NCBI GenBank assembly: GCA_026983685.1
Contig: JALSTO010000312.1
Coordinates: forward strand, 1-7,243
DNA length: 7,243 nt
Origin: Aquificaceae bacterium
GTDB lineage: Bacteria; Aquificota; Aquificia; Aquificales; Aquificaceae
Direction: 5' to 3'
A program made the position numbers and the translations under genes. This document shows, in pieces, positions 1 to 7,243 of the stretch (position 1 is its first letter; the number at the start of each line of letters is the position of its first letter). The notes under the pieces are model-generated. The model saw only the letters and a program-made list of their open reading frames with translations. It was not told the origin of the DNA and searched no databases.

Positions 1-1
1 G

Positions 2-3000
2 AAGCTCAAGGAGCTCATAAAGCCTTACAGCGTTGGCTTTGAGGACCTCGGAAAGGAGCTTGAGACCCAGTACAAGAACCTGTACGAGAAGATAATAAGG
101 ACTGTAGCTGAGAGCCTGCGCCAGTTCGGGGTAAACTTCCCCAACCTTGAGGAGAAGAAGCTTACCCTTGAGCAGGCACTGCACAAGATAATCTCTGAGG
201 AGCTGTACCTGAACGTTGAGACAGGTGAGCTCTCCGAGGAGGACAGGGGGGATGAGTACCTGACCGGCAAGGAGGCGATAAGAACCTACTATGAGAATGT
301 GAGGACTAAGAAGAACATACCTGTATTTGAGAGGGTAAAGGAGGAGATAAGGCACACCGTTCTGAAGGAGGTCTCCGAGCAGAAGGTAAGGAAGTACCTC
401 AGGATCCTCAAGCTCGTTGACGGCTTTATAAAGAGCGGGAACAAGCCTGAATGGATGATACTTGAGGTGATACCCGTTCTCCCGCCCGACCTGAGACCCC
501 TCGTAGCCTTGGACGGTGGAAGGTTCGCTACATCTGACCTTAACGACCTCTACAGGAGGCTTATAAACAGGAACAATCGTCTCAAGAGACTTATAGAGCT
601 TGACGCTCCCGAGATAATCATAAGGAACGAAAAGAGGATGCTCCAGGAAGCTGTGGATGCCCTGATAGACAACGGCAAGCGGGGAAGGGTGGTCACCCAA
701 AATGGAAGACCCCTCAAGTCTCTGGCGGACTACCTAAAGGGTAAGCAGGGTAGGTTCAGACAGAACCTGCTCGGTAAGAGGGTTGATTACTCGGGTCGTT
801 CGGTCATTGTCGTCGGACCGGAGCTTCAGATGCACCAGTGTGGTCTTCCCAAGATAATGGCTCTTGAGCTCTTCAAACCCTTCGTTTACAGGAGGCTTGA
901 GGAGAAGGGCTACGCCACCTCCATAAAGAATGCCAAGAAGCTTGTTGAGCAGAAGACCCCGGAAGTCTGGGAGTGCCTTGAGGAGGTTGTCAAACAGCAC
1001 CCTGTCCTTCTGAACCGTGCACCCACACTTCACAGACCTTCAATACAGGCTTTTGAGCCCGTCCTCGTTGAGGGAAAGGCTATAAGACTTCACCCTCTCG
1101 TGTGCCCACCCTTCAACGCAGACTTTGACGGGGACCAGATGGCCGTTCACGTCCCTCTCGGCATAGAGGCTCAGCTGGAGTCCTACATCCTCATGCTCTC
1201 CACCCAGAACATACTCTCTCCTGCCCACGGTAAGCCTCTGACCATGCCTTCTCAGGACATGATCCTCGGAACCTACTACATGACCCAGGACCCCATACCC
1301 GGAAGGAAGGGAGAGGGTAAGGTCTTTGGTTCCAGAGAGGAGGTTCTCAAGGCTCTTGAGCTCGGGGTAGTTGACATACACGCTGGGATAAAGCTCAAGC
1401 TTGATGGCAAGCTGATAGATACAACACCCGGAAGGGTCCTCTTCAACTCAATAATGCCTGAGGGTGTTCCTTTCGTTAACTACACCCTTGATAAGAAGAA
1501 GCTCTCCAAGCTGATAACCGACCTCTACATACAGGTGGGCAACGAAGAGACGGTCAAGTTCCTTGACCGTGTCAAAGAGCTGGGCTTTGCAAGGGCTACC
1601 ATGGCGGGTATATCCATAGGGATTGATGACCTTCAGGTGCCAGAGGTGAAGAAGGAGATAATTGAGAGGGCTCTCAAGACCACCGACGAGATATGGAATC
1701 AGTACGTTAACAATGTCATAACCAACAAGGAGAGGTACAACAAGATAATTGACGTCTGGTCTGAGGCTACGAACCAGGTATCCAAGGCTATGTTTGACGA
1801 GATTGAGAAGGGAGAAAGGCTTGAGAACGGGAAGAAGTTTCCCGGAGTCTTCAACCCGATATTCATGATGGCAAACTCCGGTGCGAGGGGTAACAGGGAC
1901 CAGATAAGACAGCTGGCGGGTATGAGAGGTCTCATGGCGAAGCACTCGGGAGAGTTCATAGAGACGCCCATAATATCAAACTTCCGTGAAGGTCTTTCTG
2001 TTCTTGAGTACTTCATATCAACCTACGGTGCGAGGAAGGGGCTTGCGGATACAGCCCTGAAGACAGCTTTTGCGGGTTATCTGACGAGGAGGCTCGTTGA
2101 CGTTGCTCAGGACATAACGATAACTGAGCACGACTGCGGAACCCTAAAGGGTATTGATATTGAGCCCATAGTTGAAGGTGGTGAGGAAAAGGTACCCCTC
2201 AAGGACAGGATATTCGGAAGGGTTCTCGCGGAAGACGTCAAGGACCCCTACACTGGGGAGCTCATAGCGAAAAGGAACGAGGTTATTGACGAGAAGCTCG
2301 CGGAGAAGATATCCCGTAGCGGGGTTGAGAAGGTCAAGGTCAGGTCTCCCCTCTCCTGTGAGGCAAAGAGGGGAGTTTGCGCCATGTGCTACGGATGGGA
2401 CCTCTCCCAGAGGAAGATAGTCTCTGTCGGAGAGGCTGTTGGTGTTATAGCAGCACAGTCCATAGGAGAGCCGGGAACCCAGCTCACGATGAGAACCTTC
2501 CACATAGGTGGTGCTGCGACAGCCCAGAAGATTCAGAACGTTCTCAAGGCTGAAACCTCCGGTAAGGTTAAGTTTTACAACCTCAAGCTCATAAAGAACA
2601 GGAAGGGAGAGGTTCTCAACATATCAAGGGAAGGAGCGATCGGCATAGTTGATGAAGAGGGCAGGGTGGTTGAGAGGCACGCGGTTCCATACGGAGCAAA
2701 GATGCTCGTTGAGGAAGGTCAGGAGGTCAAGGAGGGCACAGCCCTTGCTGAGTGGGACCCCTTCAACACTTACATAATCGCTGAAGAGGAAGGTAAGGTT
2801 GAGCTCAGGGACATAATCCTTGACGTTACCGTGAGGGAAGAGAGGGACGCCCTCACAGGAAAGACGGTCACGATAGTCTCTTTCATGAGACCAAAGGATG
2901 CTACCCTCCACACGCCGAGGGTTGTCGTCGTTACAGAGGATGGAAGGGAGCTCACCTACGACCTGCCCGTTAACTCAATCCTCAACATACCTTCCGAGAA

Positions 3001-4093
3001 GATGAAGTTGGAGTGGCACGTCTGTCCGACCTGCTCCGAGGCTGAGGACGCCCGCATACAGCACAGATATTATGTTGTGAAGGAACTGAAGGTGAAGCCC
3101 GGAGACATCCTCGCCCGTATCCCCAAGGAGATGGCAAAGGTCAGGGACATAGTCGGAGGTCTGCCCAGAGTTGAAGAGCTCTTTGAGGCACGTAAGCCAA
3201 AGAACCCGGCGATAATCTCCGAGATAGATGGCTATGTGAAGATATACGAGGATGCGGATGAGGTGATAATCTACAACGCTGTCAGCGGTGAGACGAGGAA
3301 GTACGCCATAAAGAAGGATGAGCTCATACTCGTCAGGCACGGGCAGTTCATAAAGAAGGGGCAGAAGATAACCGAGAGCATCACCTCTGAAATAGACGGA
3401 CAGGTCAGGATGAAGGGAAGTAAAGGCTTCAGGGTCATAGTTTACGACAAGGATACAGGTCTTGAGAAGGAGTACCTCGTTCCGAAGGGTAAGCACCTCC
3501 TCGTGAAGGATGGCGACGAGGTAAAGGCTGGTGAGCCCCTTACGGACGGCACACCCATACCCGAAGAGATGCTCAAAGTGAAGGGTGTTGAGGAGCTCCA
3601 GAAGTTTCTCCTCAAAGAGGTCCAGATGGTCTACAAGCTCCAGGGCGTTGATATAAGCGACAAACACTTTGAGATAATCATCAGACAGATGCTCAGGAAG
3701 AGGAGGATAGTAGATCCCGGAGACAGCAGATTCCTTGTAAATGAGGAGGTTGACAGGGAAGAGCTTGAGGAAGAGATACAGAGGATAAAGGAAGAGGGAG
3801 GAAAGCTTCCCAAAGCGGAGCCTGTCCTTGTGGGTATAACCAAGGCTTCCCTTTCCACGAGAAGCTGGATATCCGCTGCCTCCTTCCAGGAGACAACAAA
3901 GGTCCTCACAGAAGCTGCCTGTGAAGGCAAAACCGATGAACTCTACGGTCTCAAGGAGAACGTCATAGTCGGTAATCTGATCCCCGCTGGAACCGGTGTG
4001 GACGAGTACTCAAGGGTGAACGTGGTTGAGGAGGGTCAAAAGAGCCTCTTCCCTGAGACTCCTCAGGAAGAATTGAAGGAGGAAGGTGAGTGA
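2..4093 (+). CDS. rpoC: DNA-directed RNA polymerase subunit beta' (5' partial)
   Basis: Catalytic-clamp subunit of RNA polymerase. The frame is open from base 2, so the real start lies upstream; 1363 residues are visible. From recall of a roughly 1570-residue Aquifex beta', about 210 N-terminal residues, including zinc ribbon 1, are missing. Landmarks in window residue numbers: lid [13 protein letters not shown] 161-173; sigma-binding clamp helices about 174-225; active-site NADFDGDQ 372-379, whose three Asp bind catalytic Mg; bridge helix about 680-710; second zinc site Cys712, 786, 793 and 796; trigger-loop N-half MRTFHIGG from 830 with catalytic His834; C-half [13 protein letters not shown] from 1052; conserved C-terminal [11 protein letters not shown] and GLKENVIVG blocks. 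About 200 residues lie between the trigger-loop halves (SI3-type insertion), and the following jaw module is doubled. It ends with TGA, 40 nt before rpsL. Identification is certain. Confidence 0.99.
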   Translation, partial: KLKELIKPYSVGFEDLGKELETQYKNLYEKIIRTVAESLRQFGVNFPNLEEKKLTLEQALHKIISEELYLNVETGELSEEDRGDEYLTGKEAIRTYYENVRTKKNIPVFERVKEEIRHTVLKEVSEQKVRKYLRILKLVDGFIKSGNKPEWMILEVIPVLPPDLRPLVALDGGRFATSDLNDLYRRLINRNNRLKRLIELDAPEIIIRNEKRMLQEAVDALIDNGKRGRVVTQNGRPLKSLADYLKGKQGRFRQNLLGKRVDYSGRSVIVVGPELQMHQCGLPKIMALELFKPFVYRRLEEKGYATSIKNAKKLVEQKTPEVWECLEEVVKQHPVLLNRAPTLHRPSIQAFEPVLVEGKAIRLHPLVCPPFNADFDGDQMAVHVPLGIEAQLESYILMLSTQNILSPAHGKPLTMPSQDMILGTYYMTQDPIPGRKGEGKVFGSREEVLKALELGVVDIHAGIKLKLDGKLIDTTPGRVLFNSIMPEGVPFVNYTLDKKKLSKLITDLYIQVGNEETVKFLDRVKELGFARATMAGISIGIDDLQVPEVKKEIIERALKTTDEIWNQYVNNVITNKERYNKIIDVWSEATNQVSKAMFDEIEKGERLENGKKFPGVFNPIFMMANSGARGNRDQIRQLAGMRGLMAKHSGEFIETPIISNFREGLSVLEYFISTYGARKGLADTALKTAFAGYLTRRLVDVAQDITITEHDCGTLKGIDIEPIVEGGEEKVPLKDRIFGRVLAEDVKDPYTGELIAKRNEVIDEKLAEKISRSGVEKVKVRSPLSCEAKRGVCAMCYGWDLSQRKIVSVGEAVGVIAAQSIGEPGTQLTMRTFHIGGAATAQKIQNVLKAETSGKVKFYNLKLIKNRKGEVLNISREGAIGIVDEEGRVVERHAVPYGAKMLVEEGQEVKEGTALAEWDPFNTYIIAEEEGKVELRDIILDVTVREERDALTGKTVTIVSFMRPKDATLHTPRVVVVTEDGRELTYDLPVNSILNIPSEKMKLEWHVCPTCSEAEDARIQHRYYVVKELKVKPGDILARIPKEMAKVRDIVGGLPRVEELFEARKPKNPAIISEIDGYVKIYEDADEVIIYNAVSGETRKYAIKKDELILVRHGQFIKKGQKITESITSEIDGQVRMKGSKGFRVIVYDKDTGLEKEYLVPKGKHLLVKDGDEVKAGEPLTDGTPIPEEMLKVKGVEELQKFLLKEVQMVYKLQGVDISDKHFEIIIRQMLRKRRIVDPGDSRFLVNEEVDREELEEEIQRIKEEGGKLPKAEPVLVGITKASLSTRSWISAASFQETTKVLTEAACEGKTDELYGLKENVIVGNLIPAGTGVDEYSRVNVVEEGQKSLFPETPQEELKEEGE
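2519..3140 (+). other. SI3-type insertion splitting the beta' trigger loop
   Basis: About 207 codons separate the N-half of the trigger loop ([10 protein letters not shown]) from its C-half ([16 protein letters not shown]). By memory alignment with E. coli beta' this is the position of sequence insertion 3, built from sandwich-barrel hybrid (hammerhead) folds. Shared landmarks are VPYGA, an A-WDP motif, DALTG and a closing GDILARIP. Thermus beta' lacks an insertion here. Boundaries are approximate; the family assignment is inference from these matches. Confidence 0.75.
3017..3064 (+). other. Possible metal-binding His/Cys cluster within the beta' insertion
   Basis: Inside the trigger-loop insertion the protein reads WHVCPTC and then, after nine residues, a further His: His1006, Cys1008, Cys1011, His1021 (window numbering). 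The spacing H-x-C-x2-C-x9-H could supply four metal ligands. It falls in roughly 20 residues that have no counterpart where E. coli SI3 runs directly into its GDTLARIP segment. It is separate from the canonical second zinc site at Cys712/786/793/796. Metal binding is inferred only. Confidence 0.35.
3212..3550 (+). repeat. Tandem duplication of a roughly 56-residue beta' jaw-region module
   Basis: Two adjacent copies lie in frame within rpoC: copy 1 is 3212-3379 (56 codons) and copy 2 is 3380-3550 (57 codons). Both begin with I-x-SEIDG-x-V, then share VI-Y, a turn G, an aromatic Y, L-V---G, K-G and a T near the end. With one single-residue gap I count about one third identity. E. coli and Thermus beta', as I recall them, have a single module here (E. 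coli AEISG, Thermus AEIDG or SEIDG) directly before the conserved block ending in LQGV-I-DKH. The copies are diverged at DNA level, so the duplication is old. Confidence 0.7.
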
Positions 4094-4101
4094 GATATAA
4101 T
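4073..4101 (+). promoter_or_regulatory. Probable sigma70-type promoter for the rpsL-rpsG-fusA-tuf genes
   Basis: The -35 box TTGAAG (4073-4078; four of six consensus bases) and a perfect -10 box TATAAT (4096-4101) are separated by exactly 17 nt. The -35 lies in the last rpoC codons and the -10 just after its TGA. Predicted start of transcription is near 4108, giving a leader of about 25 nt that holds the rpsL ribosome binding site. No terminator precedes it, so readthrough from rpoBC probably also feeds these genes. No TG extension of the -10 is present. Confidence 0.65.
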
Positions 4102-4120
4102 AGTAGATTGCGTGTTTTCA

Positions 4121-4133
4121 GGAGGATAGAGGT
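4121..4133 (+). promoter_or_regulatory. Ribosome binding site of rpsL
   Basis: GGAGG at 4121-4125 lies 8 nt before the ATG at 4134. It fixes the start that gives the canonical S12 N-terminus MPTINQL. Confidence 0.9.
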
Positions 4134-4520
4134 ATGCCGACCATAAACCAGCTGATAAAGCACGGCAGACAGAAGAAGAGGAAGAAGTCTAAATCCCCCG
4201 CACTGGAAGGGAACCCCCAGAAGAGGGGAGTCTGTGTCAGGGTCTATACGGTCACTCCCAAGAAGCCGAACTCAGCGCTGAGGAAAGTCACGAGGGTAAG
4301 GCTCTCAAACGGCATAGAAGTTACCGCCTACATACCCGGTGAGGGACATAACCTTCAGGAACACTCCATAGTGCTCGTGAGGGGTGGAAGGGTCAAGGAC
4401 CTTCCCGGTGTCAGGTACAAGGTGATAAGGGGAGCGCTTGACGCTGCGGGAGTTCAGGGAAGGCGTCAGTCCCGTTCCAAGTACGGTGCCAAGAGACCTA
4501 AGGAAGAGAAGGGAGGTTAA
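4134..4520 (+). CDS. rpsL: 30S ribosomal protein S12
   Basis: Component of the 30S decoding centre, where it contacts 16S rRNA and monitors codon-anticodon pairing. The 128-residue product matches the usual S12 length, from MPTINQL to the basic [10 protein letters not shown] tail. Conserved blocks are PQKRGVC (28-34), [12 protein letters not shown] (41-52) and [12 protein letters not shown] (84-95). Lys43, Lys88 and Pro91, sites of known streptomycin-resistance or dependence changes, are all the ordinary residues. Asp89, the residue methylthiolated by RimO in some bacteria, is present; whether it is modified here cannot be seen. A probable promoter lies directly upstream, and the gene ends 3 nt before rpsG, whose ribosome binding site sits inside its last codons. 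Confidence 0.99.
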   Translation: MPTINQLIKHGRQKKRKKSKSPALEGNPQKRGVCVRVYTVTPKKPNSALRKVTRVRLSNGIEVTAYIPGEGHNLQEHSIVLVRGGRVKDLPGVRYKVIRGALDAAGVQGRRQSRSKYGAKRPKEEKGG

Positions 4521-4523
4521 GGT
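4511..4523 (+). promoter_or_regulatory. Ribosome binding site of rpsG inside the end of rpsL
   Basis: GGGAGG (4511-4516) lies in the last rpsL codons, followed by the rpsL TAA (4518-4520) and, 7 nt after GGAGG, the rpsG ATG. A ribosome finishing S12 would cover the S7 start region, so translational coupling is likely (inference). Confidence 0.9.
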
Positions 4524-5006
4524 ATGCCCAGGAAAGGACCCGTTACACCAAGGGAGATTCCGCCAGACCCCAAGTACGGTGATGTCTTGGTACAGAAGCT
4601 CATAAACAAGGTGATGAAGGACGGCAAGAAGAGCGTTGCGGAGTGGATAGTCTATACAGCCCTTGAAGAGGCATCAAAGGAGAGGGGTATGACCCCAGTT
4701 GAGCTTATGCACAAGGTGATAGAGAACCTCAAGCCCCAGTGGGAAGTCAGACCCAGAAGGGTTGGGGGAGCAACCTATCAGGTTCCCATAGAGGTTCCTG
4801 AAAGAAGACAGATAAGCCTCGCCATAAGGTGGCTGGTTGAGGCAGCAAGGAACAGACCTAAAGGAAGAGGATCTTACACTATGGCTCAGAGGCTCAAGGC
4901 TGAGATGCTTGATGCCCTTGACGGAAAGGGCGGAGCGATTAAAAAGAAGGAGGACACCCACAAGATGGCTCAGGCTAACATGGTGTTCTCCCACTTCAGG
5001 TGGTAA
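4524..5006 (+). CDS. rpsG: 30S ribosomal protein S7
   Basis: Primary 16S rRNA-binding protein that nucleates assembly of the 30S head and lies near the E site. The 160 residues are close to the usual length of about 156. The start MPRKGPV is typical; [16 protein letters not shown] occupies residues 76-91, and the family's closing [12 protein letters not shown] block is followed by FSHFRW at the C-terminus. Because the gap to rpsL is only 3 nt, the long rpsL-rpsG spacer that carries the S7 translational repressor site in E. coli does not exist here. Any autoregulation must use another site. The stop codon merges with the fusA ribosome binding site. Confidence 0.99.
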   Translation: MPRKGPVTPREIPPDPKYGDVLVQKLINKVMKDGKKSVAEWIVYTALEEASKERGMTPVELMHKVIENLKPQWEVRPRRVGGATYQVPIEVPERRQISLAIRWLVEAARNRPKGRGSYTMAQRLKAEMLDALDGKGGAIKKKEDTHKMAQANMVFSHFRW

Positions 5007-5018
5007 GGAGGTTCAGTT
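5005..5018 (+). promoter_or_regulatory. Ribosome binding site of fusA overlapping the rpsG stop
   Basis: AAGGAGGT (5005-5012) shares its first two bases with the rpsG TAA. GGAGG ends 7 nt before the fusA ATG at 5019. The match to the 16S rRNA tail is strong and suits a highly expressed gene. Confidence 0.9.
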
Positions 5019-7118
5019 ATGGCAAGGGCGGTTCCGATAGAGAAGCTCAGGAACATAGGGATAGTAGCCCACATTGATGCGGGAAAGACGACGACTACCG
5101 AGAGGGTTCTATACTACACGGGAAGGACCTACAAGATAGGTGAGGTTCACGAAGGTGCGGCTACCATGGACTGGATGGAGCAGGAGAAGGAGAGGGGGAT
5201 AACTATAACCGCCGCAACTACCGCCTGCTTCTGGGAAAGGAACGGGCAGAAGTATCAGATAAACATAATAGACACGCCCGGACACGTTGACTTCTCCGTT
5301 GAAGTCGTCCGCTCAATGAAGGTCCTTGACGGAATAGTCTTCATCTTCTCCGCAGTGGAGGGTGTCCAGCCCCAGTCGGAGGCAAACTGGAGGTGGGCTG
5401 ACAGGTTCAACGTTCCGAGGGTAGCCTTCATAAACAAGCTTGATAGACTCGGGGCTGATTTTTACAGGGTATTCAATGAGATAGGAGAAAAGCTCACAAT
5501 AAAGCCGGTCGCAATTCAGATACCCGTCGGTGCTGAGGACAACTTTGAGGGTGTTATAGACCTCATGGAGATGAAGGCGATAATATGGCTTGAGGAAACC
5601 CTTGGAGCGAAGTACGAGGTAAGGGATATACCTCCCGAGTACGCGGATAAAGCTCAGGAGTGGCGGGAGAAGATGGTAGAGACGATCGTTGAAACGGACG
5701 ACGAGCTCATGGAGAAGTACCTTGAAGGACAGGAGGTGAGCGTAGAGGAGCTTAGGAAAGCTCTAAGGAAGGCTACGATAGATAGACAGCTCGTCCCAGT
5801 CCTCTGCGGTTCCGCCTTCAAAAACAAGGGCGTTCAACCCTTACTTGATGCAATAGTTGACTACCTCCCATCACCGGTTGACCTCCCGCCCATAAAGGGA
5901 ACAAATCCCAACACGGGCGAAACCGAGGAGAGGAAGCCTTTAGACAGCGAGCCCTTCTGTGCATACGCCTTCAAGGTCATGTCCGACCCTTACGCCGGAC
6001 AGCTGACCTACATAAGGGTTTTCTCCGGACAGCTCAAGGCTGGCTCTTATGTTCTGAACGTCACAAAAGGCGAGAAACAGAGGGTGGGAAGGCTTCTCAG
6101 AATGCATGCCAATACAAGGGAGGAGATACAGGACGTCTCCGCCGGTGAGATATGCGCTGTTGTAGGTCTTGATGCGGCTACCGGCGATACCCTTGCGGAC
6201 GAAAAGCATCCCATAATCCTTGAGAAGCTTGAGTTCCCGGACCCGGTCATATCAATGGCTATAGAGCCAAAAACCAAAAAGGATCAGGAAAAGCTCTCTC
6301 AAGTGCTCAATAAATTCATGAAGGAAGATCCCACCTTCAGGGCTACCGCTGACCCTGAGACGGGGCAGACGCTCATACACGGTATGGGAGAGCTTCACCT
6401 TGAGATAATGGTTGACCGTATGAAGAGGGAGTACAACATAGAGGTAAATGTCGGTAAGCCTCAGGTTGCTTATAAGGAGACTATACGCAAGAAGGCAACT
6501 GGAGAGGGTAAGTTCATAAGGCAAACCGGCGGTAGAGGTCAGTACGGACACGCAATAATAGAGATTGAGCCTCTTGAGAGGGGGCAAGGTTTTGTATTTG
6601 AAAACGCCATAGTGGGAGGCGTTATACCAAAGGAGTTCATACCTGCGGTTGAGAAGGGTATAAAGGAAGCCTTAGAAAGTGGCATTCTTGCTGGTTATCC
6701 TGTCGTAGATGTTAAGGTGAGGCTCTTTGACGGCTCCTACCACGAGGTTGACTCTTCGGAGATAGCCTTCCAGATAGCGGGTTCAATGGCTTTCAAGGAT
6801 GCAGCTAAGAAGGCTGATCCGGTGATACTTGAACCCATAATGGAGGTTGAGGTAGAAACTCCCGAGGATTACGTCGGAGACGTCATAGGAGACCTTAATT
6901 CAAGACGCGGAAAGATAATGGGGATGGAGAACAAAGGTGTCATCACGGTTGTCAGGGCTCATGTCCCCCTCGCTGAGATGTTTGGCTACGCTACAACTCT
7001 GAGAAGCTTGACACAAGGGCGAGGAACCTTTATAATGAAGTTTTCCCATTACGAGGAGGTTCCTCAGCATATCGCTGAAAAGATCATAGGTCAGCGGATG
7101 GCTGGAAAGAGTGCCTGA
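5019..7118 (+). CDS. fusA: Translation elongation factor G
   Basis: Cytosolic GTPase that drives ribosomal translocation and, with ribosome recycling factor, subunit splitting. The 699 residues equal the Aquifex EF-G length I recall. G-domain motifs: G1 AHIDAGKT 17-24, G2 RGITI 59-63, G3 DTPGH 85-89, G4 NKLD 139-142 and G5 GSA 264-266. G4 has Leu where NKMD is usual, a conservative change. Domain II follows from about 290; domain III holds HGMGELHLE 454-462; domain IV holds [11 protein letters not shown] from 501 and the tip [10 protein letters not shown] with His575, equivalent to E. coli His583; domain V completes the chain. It ends in tandem in-frame stops TGA-TAG, 19 nt before tuf. Codons near the 3' end also encode a perfect consensus promoter at 7008-7036. 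Confidence 0.99.
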   Translation: MARAVPIEKLRNIGIVAHIDAGKTTTTERVLYYTGRTYKIGEVHEGAATMDWMEQEKERGITITAATTACFWERNGQKYQINIIDTPGHVDFSVEVVRSMKVLDGIVFIFSAVEGVQPQSEANWRWADRFNVPRVAFINKLDRLGADFYRVFNEIGEKLTIKPVAIQIPVGAEDNFEGVIDLMEMKAIIWLEETLGAKYEVRDIPPEYADKAQEWREKMVETIVETDDELMEKYLEGQEVSVEELRKALRKATIDRQLVPVLCGSAFKNKGVQPLLDAIVDYLPSPVDLPPIKGTNPNTGETEERKPLDSEPFCAYAFKVMSDPYAGQLTYIRVFSGQLKAGSYVLNVTKGEKQRVGRLLRMHANTREEIQDVSAGEICAVVGLDAATGDTLADEKHPIILEKLEFPDPVISMAIEPKTKKDQEKLSQVLNKFMKEDPTFRATADPETGQTLIHGMGELHLEIMVDRMKREYNIEVNVGKPQVAYKETIRKKATGEGKFIRQTGGRGQYGHAIIEIEPLERGQGFVFENAIVGGVIPKEFIPAVEKGIKEALESGILAGYPVVDVKVRLFDGSYHEVDSSEIAFQIAGSMAFKDAAKKADPVILEPIMEVEVETPEDYVGDVIGDLNSRRGKIMGMENKGVITVVRAHVPLAEMFGYATTLRSLTQGRGTFIMKFSHYEEVPQHIAEKIIGQRMAGKSA
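7008..7036 (+). promoter_or_regulatory. Consensus sigma70-type promoter inside fusA, probably for tuf
   Basis: A perfect TTGACA (7008-7013) and a perfect TATAAT (7031-7036) are separated by the optimal 17 nt, all within the codons for EF-G residues Ser-Leu-Thr through Phe-Ile-Met. Transcription would begin near 7043, giving a leader of about 95 nt to the tuf ATG. Twelve of twelve consensus bases at ideal spacing is expected fewer than 0.001 times by chance in this window on both strands, assuming equal base frequencies. Internal promoters late in fusA that serve tufA are known in E. coli, which supports the role. Confidence 0.75.
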
Positions 7119-7120
7119 TA

Positions 7121-7137
7121 GGAGGTGAAGGAAAGAG
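7121..7137 (+). promoter_or_regulatory. Ribosome binding site region of tuf, with two candidate sites
   Basis: GGAGGTGA (7121-7128) is an eight-base match to the 16S rRNA tail but places GGAGG 12 nt from the ATG. A second weaker AAGGA (7128-7132) lies 5 nt from it. Either or both could position the ribosome. Confidence 0.8.
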
Positions 7138-7243
7138 ATGGCTAAGGAGAAATTTGAGAGGACAAAGGAGCACGTAAACGTAGGGACAATAGGGCACGTA
7201 GACCACGGCAAGAGCACCCTGACCTCAGCCATAACCTGCACCC
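7138..7243 (+). CDS. tuf: Translation elongation factor Tu (3' partial)
   Basis: GTPase that delivers aminoacyl-tRNA to the ribosomal A site. Only the first 35 codons and one further base are in the window. The N-terminus [19 protein letters not shown] matches Aquifex EF-Tu as I recall it. The G1 P-loop GHVDHGKS occupies residues 19-26, with Ser26 where many bacterial EF-Tu have Thr. The remaining motifs lie beyond the edge. It follows fusA by 19 nt and has its own probable promoter inside fusA, as expected for one of the most abundant proteins in the cell. Whether this genome has a second tuf copy cannot be judged here. Confidence 0.97.
   Translation, partial: MAKEKFERTKEHVNVGTIGHVDHGKSTLTSAITCT

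Noticed and set aside
299..301. GTG as a possible rpoC start
   Set aside because: The same frame is open back to base 2 and its translation is plausible beta' sequence, so the gene continues upstream of the window.
2975..3667. 230-codon open frame on the - strand, and other long antisense frames such as 1448-1945 and 734-1033
   Set aside because: They lie entirely inside unmistakable rpoC. They arise because TTA, CTA and TCA codons are rare in the sense gene, which removes antisense stops. The translations show no recognisable domain and have no plausible upstream signals.
3750..3755. TTGACA inside rpoC (also at 1371-1376) as further promoters
   Set aside because: Neither has a reasonable -10 box at 16-18 nt; the sequences there are GAGATA-like and CTCAAG.
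4094..4133. Terminator between rpoC and rpsL
   Set aside because: There is no GC-rich stem and the only T run is four bases; the gap is explained by the -10 box and the ribosome binding site.
4837..5040. 67-codon + strand frame overlapping rpsG and the start of fusA
   Set aside because: It is out of frame with two certain genes, has no good ribosome binding site, and its sequence is arginine- and leucine-rich shadow translation.
5204..5209. TATAAC early in fusA as a -10 box
   Set aside because: No -35-like hexamer is present at suitable spacing (CAGGAG there), and it encodes the conserved G2 region.
7053..7078. Small inverted repeats GAGGA/TCCTC and TCAGC/GCTGA near the predicted 5' end of a tuf transcript
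   Set aside because: Each is only 5 bp, they overlap and would compete, and they lie in conserved fusA codons. This is not enough to call an attenuator or riboswitch.

Overview
The window is a compact five-gene block of core information-processing genes, all on the + strand: rpoC (5' end cut off by the window edge), rpsL, rpsG, fusA and the first 35 codons of tuf. Gaps are 40, 3, 12 and 19 nt, every internal start has a strong GGAGG-type ribosome binding site, and no stretch without a gene exceeds 40 nt. No RNA genes, mobile elements, CRISPR arrays or terminators were seen.

The organism is most likely a member of the Aquificales (Aquifex/Hydrogenobacter/Thermocrinis relatives). EF-G (699 residues) and the start of EF-Tu resemble the Aquifex aeolicus proteins closely as I remember them. 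AGG/AGA is the main arginine codon and ATA the main isoleucine codon, and the beta' subunit carries large insertions. GC looks to be about 50% by eye, higher than I recall for A. aeolicus, so a related genus is plausible. This is inference from recall, not a search.

Layout. Positions 2-4093 hold 1363 residues of RNA polymerase beta', from the variable N-terminal region through lid, clamp helices, catalytic NADFDGD, bridge helix, second zinc site, split trigger loop, jaw and C-terminus. A 40-nt gap follows. Positions 4134-4520 encode S12, 4524-5006 S7, 5019-7118 EF-G, and 7138 to the edge EF-Tu. This is the bacterial str operon joined directly to the end of rpoBC. Its products are RNA polymerase, two 30S proteins (decoding centre and head) and the two elongation GTPases, so the cluster couples production of the transcription and translation machinery.

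No novel biological system is visible; the gene content is ordinary. The most interesting signals lie beneath the genes. (1) A full consensus sigma70-type promoter, TTGACA-17 nt-TATAAT, sits inside the 3' end of fusA, about 100 nt before tuf. (2) A second good promoter, TTGAAG-17 nt-TATAAT, straddles the rpoC stop ahead of rpsL. (3) beta' contains a tandem duplication of a roughly 56-residue jaw-region module. (4) beta' also has a His/Cys cluster that could bind metal, inside the insertion that splits its trigger loop.
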